From NCBI RefSeq assembly GCF_031877795.1, contig NC_133932.1:20648180-20712179 (forward strand): DNA of 64,000 bases, written 5' to 3'. Source of the DNA: Strix aluco (lineage: Eukaryota > Chordata > Aves > Strigiformes > Strigidae). Below, piece after piece: positions 36,268-47,800 of this stretch. The translations under genes were made by a program, and so were the position numbers. The notes under the pieces were generated by a model. It saw only the letters and a list, made by a program, of their open reading frames with translations. It searched no databases and was not told the DNA's origin. Numbering within the stretch: position 1 is the first letter of the stretch; each line of letters starts with the position of its first letter.

Positions 36268-37859
36268 GCCTTTGCACACAGCTGGTATGAGCAGGTACTT
36301 GCTGTAACTGTACTTCCTAGGAAACACAATGGCCACTTGTGAACCAGCTCTTCCCCAGCACAGTGGAAGAAAGCCAAGCAGGGCAGCGTGTTCCCTGTGG
36401 CGCAGGAGGGCTAGCTGGGTGGAGCGTGGCGAGGATGGTAAGAAGGCGAGAGGCTGTGAATGTGACCGCGGAGGCTGCGTAGGGTGGGAAGCTTTTCCTC
36501 TTGTGACTTCACCTGGATTGCGTGCCAACCTCAGCACACAATGTTATCACTGCAAGCCAGCACACGGTCGGGATGGCTGTGCTCACACAGTCGGGCCCCA
36601 GGAGACTTTCTCCAGTCCTTATGGGTTTTGGCTTAGATGGCTCTCACCAGAAACATGCCATCACCCTGTTCCCTGGGTTTGTTTCCAATGGTACCGGGAC
36701 TGCCTCTGCTCATGGATGACCTGTGCCACCGAGGTGGATATCTAGTTGTGGGGAGTAAAAGTGAAAGGTTTTGTCAGGAACTGAAACAGAGACCTCTGCT
36801 CTACCCCACCCCTCTCTGGCAATCTGCGTTGCTCTTGGCTGTTTCCTTATCTAGGGTTTATTGCTGTGCAAAACAGCTGAGTTAATGACTTTAAAAGAAC
36901 GCTCATTCCCTGCTGCATGAAGACTTTGCTGCTTGGACAGAAATTCTTCCCAAGAAGGCCGATTCCCTTTCTGTAACAAACACAGCTGTTGAAACCATGA
37001 ATACTCCTGGACAAACACAGTCCTTAGGGGCTCAGACCCAGTCTGGAGCAGTGGTTTCCATGGGTCAGGGATGTGTTGTTTGTGTGCAACCCTCTTTACT
37101 TGTGTCACCGTTAAATATCTTGCCTAAAAGGGAGAGTCAGGCCTGGATCATCAGAAGCACTTGGTATTTTCACAGATCTTCTTCCATGGCAGTCTACAGA
37201 AGTTTTATCTGCTCTCTAAGGGATGCAAGCTAGATCCTGCCTCCTTCAAGCTTAAGTTGTGAGCTGTCCTTTGGCACATATGGATTGTGCTCTGGCAGTG
37301 TCTTTATTGCTTTGTTTTCTGCTGAGCGTTCTTTGCTGTTCTCATTCTGCTTTGCAGTAATTCTAGTCTTCTCGCTTCACATTTGCTTCTTCCATGGTCT
37401 TGCCAGTGTCCTTCAAACTGCTTCCCTTAGATGGATAGCAAAGACAGGCGCTATCTTTCCAGGACTGAGGGATGAGACACTCATAGACAGGACCAGCTTT
37501 TGAAATTCATGAGCAAGAATTCTCAGGATGATGCTGTACATCACCACTTGTGACACTGCTTTCTGGGCTACCTCACAGATCATAATTATTTTTGGGAGCT
37601 GGACTAGAGATGAGCAGATTTAAGCCCTTAAAATTACATACTAGCAGCCCATGTGTAGATCCAAGATCTCATATGATCAGTACAAAGTGAGAAGACAGTC
37701 CTGGGGGGTACCTTCTTCATTCAAGCTGGCAGGTAGTCATTAAAGCAAGCTGACTTTTGTACCAGAAAATAAACACTCTTTTTCTAATTGGCTGAATTAG
37801 GGGTCGTGGAGAACACATAATGGTGAGATTTTGACATGACTGTCATGAAGATTGGAGAA
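36268..37859. other. Non-coding stretch, nothing recognised
   Basis: About 1.6 kb with mixed composition. Overlapping open frames up to 138 codons on both strands show no domain, no paired splice sites and no recognisable repeat. Confidence 0.5.
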
Positions 37860-39480
37860 AAACCAGGCAGGAGTGAGGTGCTATATGTACACACCTGGCC
37901 TCTACGTGTACATCCAAGGATCATGTTAGCCCTATCAAGCACAGTCTTGCGCTGTGAGCTCATGTGCAGCTCCTCAGCTACCCTAAGCTCAGAGTCCTCT
38001 GCAGAGTCATGCTTCCCAGGACAGAGTTCCCCACAGCAGAGCTACAGCCGATCTTGTGGGTGTGCAAGACACGACCTTCCTTGTGCTAAAGCAAACCCTT
38101 TCTGTGTTTGCCCAACTCACTGCGCCATCAGGAGTGCTCTAGATCAGCAGTCCCCTTTTTCATGATTCGTCCCTCTCCTGGACTTAGTGACATTTGCAAA
38201 ACGTTTGATGTTTTCTTCCAGGTTATTGACTAAAAATATCGTGATGCCAAACACCCTCCAGGATCTTGGTACAAACATACTATAAACAAAACAATCACTT
38301 CTAGTTCTCAATTGCATTTTGGGACCAGTCTGATAGGTCATTTATAGTCTGTTTAATGACTGCTATCTTATTTTTATGTCAAGCAAGCTCTTTAATCAAA
38401 TTGCCATGTGATAGAAGGGAAACTGCCTTCCAGGATCTTAAGTATATTGTAGCAGCTTTGTTATATTTAACAACTGTATGTGCAATTTCCTCAGAGTAAA
38501 GTATTAACACAGTTCAATGGAGTGAATTTTCTATAAACCCGTGTTGATTGCACCTAGTTATATCTCCCTCCTTTTGTTCCTTGTGTTCTGTGTTAGCCAC
38601 TTCATTATTTAGTTCAGTACTGAGATCCTATCACAGGTCTGTAGTTACCTGTGAGTAATTACAGTTATGAGATAATTATAAAATAATTATGCCCTTCTAC
38701 ATAGTCTTTACAAACTCCCAGACTATGGGTTTTCTTCTCCTCCTGGACTTACTCACTGCACCGAGAAGTACAGAAAAACAACATAAATAGTGCAGAAACA
38801 TCCTGTGCAGCTTATTTAAAAAAAACCCAAAAAATTTTCAGTGCAAGGTATCCAGTCCTGCTGACTTAAAATGCCTGATTTTAGTAGGTGGTATTTAATT
38901 CCTCTGAGATACTACAAGAATAGACATGTCATCAACAATGTCTTCATCATCTACTTTCTTTTTTCCCAGCAATAGGATAGAAGTATTTATTGATTGCATT
39001 TTTCTTGTCTGCATTATTATTGAATAATCTAACATTTCCATCTGATAACAGATCAATACCATGATTAAGACTCATTTTGTTCTTAATTTACTTTTAAAAA
39101 AATGGCTTTGTCAGTCTTTTTTCCCCTTTCACTTCCATCATCATTTTTTTATAATTCCTATCTTCTAATTTATATTCAGCTTCTCCTCTCTTACTATTTG
39201 TTATATGTGTTTTACTTACTTAAAGCCACCTCCATTTCCATTTTAAATCTGGCTATGTTTTTTCAATTACACTATTCTTTCTTTACTGGGGAGCTGTGTA
39301 TTTTTGGTGCCTAGTAAAAATTTTTAAGCAGTTCTCAATGATTATATTTTGTTATTTAAATAATTTTTTGTGTGTTGATTTAGCCCAGAATTCTACTCAG
39401 AGCTGGGAAACAGGAGTTTTTAAAGCGTCATGTCTCTCAAAGCATTGCATTACCACTTTAGACCTTCTTCTGCTTTCATA
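37860..39480 (-). mobile_element. L3/CR1-type LINE remnant, antisense, about 1.6 kb
   Basis: Reading the + strand, the order of segments follows the reverse complement of the ancient amniote L3/CR1 reverse-transcriptase region. Landmarks are ggatcatgttagccct, gttttcttccaggttattga, tttaatcaaattgccatgtg, taagtatattgtagcagc, tataaacccgtgttgattg, tgctgacttaaaatgcctga, cattattattgaataatcta and gtgcctagtaaaaattttta. The frame is broken throughout. No target-site duplication was identified. It is old, probably predating birds, and sits between the left-hand gene and GJA8. Family assigned from memory of the consensus. Confidence 0.8.
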
Positions 39481-42400
39481 TAACAGTGCAGTTAACTGCG
39501 GATCAGTAAACCTGCTATCAGTCTCACGTTTCTACCATCACTTTACCCATCCGGATGAGCTGTGAAATACAGGTTTTGTTCATTTTGGATTTAAGATTTG
39601 CAAAATGAAGAAGCTGTTTAGAACATTTAAAAATCCCCAAGGCTGTTTTTGAGTCAACAACATCAACATGTGTGAAACTAAGCAATAACTTATGTTTATT
39701 TTTTTTTTGGTTAGTGCTCGAATAACCAGTGCTCCCATATTCCAGTGCTGCTTGATTATCTGTTGCAGACCCAAGTCATCAATCCAGTTACTAGAACACT
39801 GACTCACAAATATTGAATATTGTTAATTAGGAAATTATGATTCAAAATCACAAACAAGTGAGCAGGTAATACTTTTTCTCTTTACCCCACTTCTGCCCAC
39901 TCAGTCTTAGAGCTGCAGCCAGTGATTTTAACATTCAGTCATACAAACCATCCCAGCATCTTTTCCAATGTCTTATAGCTGTAGTCCCCTGGGCAGGCAA
40001 AGCCTTGATGAATACAAAATGGAGAGGGATGCCACAATTGTATACAGCTAAAGAGGATGTATTAGAATGGGCTTGACTTCTGTATTGTGCTTCTGCAAAG
40101 GAGGGCACACTTTTGAAAGGAAGAGCCAGGGCTGCAGCAGAATGCACCCAGCACTGGCCAGTGGAGCTGATATGCAGCACTGGGATTAGAAACCCACCAA
40201 CCTGTTGCACCCTGTGCCAAAGCAGGGTGGCCAACAGAAATATTAAGAGTTCATGTCCTTGCTCCAGAGCTTCAAGGACTGGAGAGAAACAGGCCATTAA
40301 AATACATACCTGTGTTTTGTAGTAACTGCATTCATAATGAAGGTGTTTATCAATCAGACAAGAATGGGGCCTTGTAGCGCAGGACATGTGGAAGAGTAAT
40401 CGACAGTTGCTACACCAAGGTGAGACTTGCCATAGGAATAGCTGCTGAAAGTTTTGCCAGGTCTAACTCAGGACAAGGGATCCCCAAAGAGTCTTAACGC
40501 TTCTCTTAAAAGGATTCTGATAATGCTTTAAACCATATTGCTGTTAAGAATATCATATTCACTGAGCAGTAACAGGACTTCAAGGGATTGAAGTTTGCTG
40601 GAAATAATGAAGAAAAAAAACCCAACCGGTCTCTCCAGCCCTTCAGCCCTACCACCTATGTTTCCTGGCACGTCTGTACATAGATAATCCCTGTCTCCCT
40701 CCACCCGGCTGTTTATTAGTTTGAGGCCAGGTTGTCTCAGGGAATGCTGAAGACCTTTGGATGGATGTTTTATCTATGGACGGGTTATCTTCTTGATCAG
40801 GAAAAGACAACGACTGGCTCAACAGCTTCCAAGTTCAATAACCTCCTTTTCTTCTTAATAAATTGCTGAGGCATGAGAGGCTTCCGTTCCTTGCTGGCAT
40901 CTTTTACACTGTGCCCAAAGAAACAATCGTATCAGGCTCAGGAAGGCAAATGACTGAAAGGGCAGGGAAACAGGAACCGTCCCCACGGATGTCCTCCCCA
41001 GAGAGGCTGGGAACGTGCTCTGCTGTGGGAAATGGGAAGCTGAGGTCAGCCAAAGTGCACGGCAGGTACGCACATCTCTTGGGACTGGAAGAACAGATAA
41101 TGGCCTGTTTTGCTGTCCCCATTGCTCCCCTGTCCTGCTTATGAGCTCTCCCGGGCCACCTCCACACCTCACATGCACAGCGCACCTCCACCGCGTCATT
41201 CCTCAGTGTGGAAATGAAGGCAGGGAGATAAAGGTGGAGAGTGGGTGGTGACAACGCTCCTGAGAGCCCTGAGCCTACCACTCAGCAAGGCAGGCCCTGG
41301 TGGTGTCAGAAGAGCCCAGAAGAAAGGAGAAAGGAGTAGGGAATGAGCCCCCATCAGAAACTGGAAGGCAACAAACCTCATGGACAGTGAAGTAACAGAG
41401 GACGTTTCCAGACATACCCACTTGTTCGGATCTTTCAGACGCTTTGCCCTTTCCAGTTCCTTGTGCCTGAGGATATTAAGAGATTGTACAAAAAGTCTTG
41501 ATAAAACAAACATACGGAGATCCCCTCAAGAGGCGGGGAGATATTATTAGCCCCTCTTTTACTGGCAGGCTTGGAACAATTAATTATTATCAGAAGTATT
41601 ATCAGGTGCTTGTCACTGCTTTCCCTGGATCCACTTTACATAGTCCAGATTGGCTGTAAGCAATATGTTCCCAAACTGGTCTGATACCTCACAACTCCTG
41701 ATAGCAGTTAATCCATTTCTCGGAGGAGGATCTCAATAGTAGTGGAAGAGCCATAATCTAGAATATATGCAGAGAGAATTTTGTGTCTATGGACCACCTA
41801 AGTATGCAGCATGCCTATATTCTCAGATTTTCTCACTGATGTCCTCCAGCTGATGTGTTCCACCTCCATGTCAGACCAGGAGGTAGGTTCTAGGCAGAGG
41901 ACAGAGAAAGGGACAGGTAAGAGGAGGGTATATGGGGACCTAGGAAAGGCATATTGTATACGATGGCTCCATAATGCATGTGCTACTCCTTGCCTGCAAG
42001 ATCTGGGCCCTTTCCCAGTGCACCTCTTCAGAAATAGCATCTGCACTGGCACGAGAACTTAGAATTTCTAACCAGGACACTGTTGTAAAGATCTGCATTT
42101 CTAGAAATAGACTGGTCACGTTTTAAGTGAAATCATGCCAATCCATGAAATCATGTGTCTAAAAGAGTCTTCTTCTCTTCCTAGCCCTGTTTGTGCTGCT
42201 GCTGCAGTACCATAGCACCTACCTTTGACACATGAGAGTTCATCGCCTTTGCCTTACACATTCTCTGTAAGTTTGGTGCAGTTTTTCTTATTAACCATGC
42301 TGTTATTAAAGGGAGAATCAGGTAGGTCAGCTGGCATACATGAGAAATATTTGCTGGAAAAGGGATCCAGATTCAAGTGAAAATACAGATTATGCTAGCA

Positions 42401-43493
42401 AAAAGAGTGCTTTGTCAACAAAGTGTACACTGACTCTATATGTAAAATCAATGACATAAGTGATCTTTGTCAGTTTAACTCCATCTATTTAACCATTGTT
42501 AAATGGTTAAATAAATAGCTATTGTACTATAAAAAAAAAATCATATGCACAATAGATATTACTGCATCACTGCAACTTTCCTGCGTTTGCTTTACCTTAG
42601 TTTTATGTCTGCAGAAAAAGTTTAAGAAATGAGGGATGAGAAGAGAAAGGTAGGGTTTAGAAACAACGTTAAGGGGGACACTGTGTCTTCTTTCTCATTC
42701 ATAGCATCCCTCGGTCTCCCTGGTGCTGTGCAGTGCATGAATGAGAAAACACCGCCCGCTAGTGGTTTAGGCTGCTGGAGCCGGAGAGACTGCTTGGCAG
42801 AGGCTGCTCCCTGTTTCTGCTCTGCTGATGCTACTCCAGCAACGGTACTGGGACAAGGTGGGTGGCTCCCACTCCTCCTGCCCTCAGACGAAATCAGCAT
42901 CTCTGGAAAAGGTCAGCGCTGAACTGAGCGAGAAGAGAGGTTCTTACTGGAAGTGCCATGGGTGGCTCACACCCTGTTTCTCATGTTTAGTGCCAATGTC
43001 CAGATGAAACACTCTAAATAAGCTATGGCATTTAATCTTACAGTTACCACAGTAAGAGAACTAATTGGTTGAAATGTGGTTACGATGAGCAAACACCTCT
43101 AAATCCACAGCGTGTTCAGAGTCATCACTGAAGTCAAAGAACAAAGCAGTGACCCTCCCGAAGCTTCCCCGAGGACAGCCCTCCTTGCAGGGCGGTGTGG
43201 AGATACCTCCGGTAGCCTGGTGTGAGCTAGCACCAGCATGGGAAGCAGCATAGCACCACTGTGCTTCACACTGCCCCCGCTAATTAGCCCCACTCCAGAG
43301 GAGATAATTAACTCAAGTGGAATGCTTTGCTGACAGCCAACCTGCTCCCCGACCTGAGCTGGTATCTCTCTAGCTCAGCATTGCACTGGGTGGTGTAGAC
43401 AACCCGGGATGTCCAGGCTGAGTTTTTAGGGTTGGTGGCAAGACACCTTTTTTTTTTAAAAAAACCCTGAAAATATTTCTCTGAGATTTATCT
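39481..43493. other. Non-coding stretch, no gene recognised
   Basis: AT-rich at first, then mixed composition. Open frames up to 150 codons (39935-40387 minus, 40904-41281 minus) overlap frames on the other strand and have no family resemblance. A(T) runs near 42530. No repeat family is clearly recognised. Confidence 0.5.
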
Positions 43494-43533
43494 AGGTCTT
43501 TGGCCCTACATAAAACTGTAGAGCCAAAGACCT
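43494..43533. repeat. 17-bp hairpin with 6-base loop
   Basis: The left arm aggtctttggccctaca (43494-43510) and the right arm tgtagagccaaagacct (43517-43533) are inverse complements with one mismatch, around the loop taaaac. The stem ends abruptly on both sides. It lies just outside an antisense CR1 remnant. It could be a fragment of a small inverted-repeat transposon or a structured RNA. Confidence 0.9.
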
Positions 43534-43599
43534 CAGAAAGCCTCCCTCTCCCCCATGACTGTTTTCCTGCTTATGAGGTAAGATCATCCTTAACAGATG

Positions 43600-44840
43600 T
43601 TTGTTTACCTCTTCATAAAAACCTCCTGTGATTCTACAGCCTCCCCAAGCAGTGTGCTGCAGTGCTTTGCTATTCTTACAGTTGCAAAGTGTTTTTCTAA
43701 TGTTTAGCTATATCATTTTTATTGCAAATTAAGCTGATTATTTCTTCTTCTACTTCTGGTGAATGTAGAGGACAACTGCTTAGTCTCTCCACCCATTATA
43801 ACAAATGTTTATGTGCTGGAAGACTGTTATCATGCCTCCCCTCCTGTTGTTCTTTTCCTAGAGAAAACAAACTCAGTTATTTTATCCATTCCTTATAAGT
43901 CATGTTTTTTTCCATCTCTTATCATTTTGTTGTTGTTTTGGACCCTCTCCAATTTGTCTACATCTCCTGTAAAATGTAGTGCCTGGAACCGGACACACTG
44001 TTCCTGCTGAGAGCTCAGCAGTATTGAGTAAATGCACAAAATAATTGCTTCCTTTGCCTTATACACAAAACTCCCCTTAAAGCATCTCAGAATGAGATTT
44101 GTCTTTTTCTGCGGAAATCTCACTTAATAGACTCATATTCTGTCTCACCCCAGCTCTTTCTTTGCTGCACTGCTGCCAAAATGTTTACAGTCTAGTTTGG
44201 ACCAGCATTTTTGGTGTCTGGGCAGTCATCTTTCCTGAACTGTATCTTGGTGCAGTCACCTCTGCAGAGGGCAGCCCAGCTCTCTAGTGTCTCATGTTCC
44301 TCTCAAATTCTGATCACCACAGCCCCCCTGCCTTCAGGAGGGACTGCCGCCCCCCAGCCCAGCTGTCATCCTTCTGGTTTTGTCCTCTAGTCTGCTGTCC
44401 AAAGCTTGCAAAGAAATACTGAGCAGCCCTGGAGGCAGAACTTCAGGGACATGGTCCTCCCAGCTGGAAAAGTGAAGCCATGATAATTACCCTTGATTAT
44501 GGTACTTCAACCTGTGTAGCCTCTGCACGGTGACTTTGCTTGCTGCTCTGGGAGCCTGCGATCTAGGTATTTTCTAAATGCTCACTAAAGTCAAGGTATT
44601 TTATATCTACCATTTCCTCCTCATCTACCAGGCCCGTTAGTCAAAGAAGGAAATTAGCCTGGTTTGACAGGATTTGTTCTTCAAAATTCCCTGCTGATTG
44701 TTTCTTATCACCTTATTGTCCTTTAGCTACTTATAAATTGATTGTTTTATAATTGGTTCCAGTATCTCTCTAGGTATCACAGCTAGGCTGACTGGCCTGT
44801 AATTCCCCAGATCCTCTTATAACAGTAATTTTCAGAGAAG
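43600..44840 (-). mobile_element. L3/CR1-type LINE remnant, antisense, about 1.2 kb
   Basis: On the + strand the landmarks, in order, are ggaccctctccaatttgtct, acatctcctgtaaaatgtag, tgcctggaaccggacacact, catctcagaatgagatttg, agactcatattctgtc, tcaaagaaggaaattagcc, tttgacaggatttgttcttc and tgactggcctgtaattcccc. These match the reverse complement of the 3' part of the L3/CR1 ORF2 and 3' region. The middle (about 44290-44550) is diverged or has an insertion. It is a second copy of the family seen at 37.9-39.5 kb, in the same orientation and overlapping the same part of the consensus. Confidence 0.8.
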
Positions 44841-47800
44841 AACTGCGTTTAAGTTAAATAGATATTGAAAGGCATTCCACTTTTGCCCTGCTTATCTTTA
44901 TTCATTGTCTAGTTTTGTTCCATACCTTAAATTAAAAACATGTTTCCCATAAGTATTTATCCTCTACTTGAGGCTCAGCACAATCCAACCCTGCCTTCAA
45001 CTCTTCTCCTGTGTTCTTGCCCAAACTTTCCTGTTACTTACGTACTTCCCAAATTTCCCTCCTTCTTGATGCTTTTATCTTTCTCTCTTTCTTTTCTTTA
45101 TGGTTTGTTTGCAGTTCCCTAGCAAAATATATTCCCCAGCAATTTCTATCCCCCAGTGCCTGGAGGGCTCTGAAGAGAGTCCTGGAAAAATCTGAGAGCT
45201 CTGCCCTTAAAATGTGGACAGTGACATTTACCACTCTTGTAGGGACATGGCAAGTTCTGCCTAAAGATTTGCCTGGGGCTAGCTACATTTAAATGATTTC
45301 TGAGACCAGTAGGTGGCAGAGAGAAAATGAAATCTGGGAGGCTCTGGTCCTAGTGATCAGACCGATAAATCGCTTTGGCCCCAGGATGGACAAAGACACG
45401 TGCTACTAGAAAGCAGGTGTCTGCTAAGTTGGGTAGCATCTAGCAAACAAGAGCATTGGGTAAAGCTCCCAGCTTCTTGCAGGGAGGCTGAATATATCTA
45501 GTGTTCAGCTTCAGCCATGAGCATAAGGTTTGTGTGTTCAGCAGAAGAACAGGAAGCATGTGCCACTTTCTAGCTAAGCAGATCAGGAGAAGATAACTTT
45601 GTTTGAGGGAGAGGTATCGTTATCCAGGGTTGTGCGCTATATAATTGCACAATCTGCTATCATGCATGAACAGAGCTGTTCAATAGCATGGCCCTGCCTT
45701 GTCCTGACATCATGTCTGTGTTGGAAATCCGTTTGGAATGAAAAATCCCACATTCCCCAAGTGACCTCGTAGTCTCTGAGCAAAAGGCTGAGTTGCAGTG
45801 GAGACTTCACAGTCTCAGTGGTGCCAGAAATGGGAATTCAGTCACCAGCCTCAAAACAGCTAGGGGATGAGAAGTCAGCAATGAAGCAAACTTCTTTCCA
45901 AAGAAAATAACATTTTAAAAATGCAGGAGATGTCCATGGTTCTTTGAAGGCAAGAAAAGTCCCCAAGGCAAGAAAAAGTCACTGAGAGTAACAGTGCTAC
46001 TCTCATTAGCCACCACAATTTCTAGCACTGTATTTTGGAGATGGAAGTACTCAGCAATTCCACAGATGCCTAACGAGAGCATAAATGCTGGGCCAGGTAC
46101 ACAGGTTAGAAGTGTTGGCCATTATCAGTCTGGCACTGTCAGTGTTGCAGTTCTTTTGCAGGCTCAGTGAACGTCACATGCTGTGTGTGAGGTCCAGTCT
46201 TCTAGACCTCTGGTTTTATGGTCTCTACTTCTTTCTATCGCAGCCATTGCTTTCATATTACAAAGGCAGCTCTGACTTCCCTGATGCCTGAGAGAATCAA
46301 GTCCCCTTCTTGCTCTTCTTCTTTGCCCCGTCCACTTCATCCTCATCTCAAACAGCACTCCGCTGTGTAGCCCCCGTATAAGAGAAATTCCTCACTGGCC
46401 ATCTTCATCTTCATTTAGGCCATTTTCTGTGGCCATTTTCTTCAGGGGGAAGAGGCCCTAGTGAGCTGGAGAAAGTGGCCCAGAGCTCAGTGGTGCCTTT
46501 TAAAAAGGCATCCAGTTGAAGGGACTGTGTGGTTTTCCCCAAACCAGAAATGTCCAGCAAACTCAGTGTGCCCCATGTTAAAGGCTCTGCACACTAGTGA
46601 TAGCAAAGAGTCACCCTGATCGTTCAGATGAAGGGAACATATACCCAGTGATCAGTGACTTGAATATAATTTCTGCATCAGCTGCATCTTGCAAGCTGTT
46701 CTGCAACTTGCCAGTGTTTGATATTTGGATAGTGTTTGCAAATGGCAGATAGAAGGTTAATGGGAAATGTCTCTGACAGTAGCTGGATGTAATTTAGAGA
46801 TGGACTACAGCCATGTAGTTACATACCAGATTTGGGGTTTGGCTCATTATATTAGAGAGATAAGGCCCAGAAAGGGATATGCACATTCAGTCAGAGCTGA
46901 GTTTTCCAAAAAGACAGTTTCAGTCTGAAAAGGGATGGGCAGTTTAACATCTGAACCATCTGGCCTCTGTGATGCACCAGCTTGCAGGCACTCTTTAAAG
47001 GTATTAGCTGCTGGTGGCATCATTTAGTCTTCCCTCTCATTTAGCCCTCCTTCCCTCAGAGGACAATGAGGGTGGCAGTGATGACCAGTCACTCATCTAT
47101 TAATCCTAATTTATCTCAGTAGCATATAGCAAAACAAAGCAACAAAGGTATTCCTTACTCTTCTTTACTCCTTTTGTTGATCAAACTGCCTTTTCTTATT
47201 CACTTCATGTTCTTGGGACTTGTGCCTTCCCTCTGTGTGTCCTCTCTCCAGGAAGAGTGTTCCCATGCTTTATGTAGCACAGGCTGAAAAATGTCACGTA
47301 TAGACCTCTACTACTTCTCTATTAAGGGACTGATTTATTAAGGTGTTCAGAATATGACCTTCATTCCAACTGCATGCATAGAGATTGATTTTTCTTTTGT
47401 GTCTCCAAACTGGTCCCTCTTGCAAAATATGATTCTTTTCCACCTCTCACTCATTCTTTAGCTCTTTCGAAATCCAGTTTGAAAACCATCATCTCTGCCT
47501 CCAGTTGTGCTTTGGACTTTGTGGCTATGCAACTCAGTTTAAAAGCTGTTTGGGAAGACAACTGCTGAAATGAGGCCCTCAACTTAGATGGGCACAAATG
47601 CCCAGAAACACTGAAGAGAGGCAAATTTTGTGGGCCTCATATTATAATATTTCATTCAAATGCCAGCTTTTCTAGAGACAGAGCATCTCCCAATGCCATT
47701 CTGGGGAATTAAATTCAGTGTTGAGTCTGCATAAAGAGAGAGGAGAGCTACTTGCTGCTTCATCACTTTATGAACCTGGTATCTGTACCATTGCTTAGCA

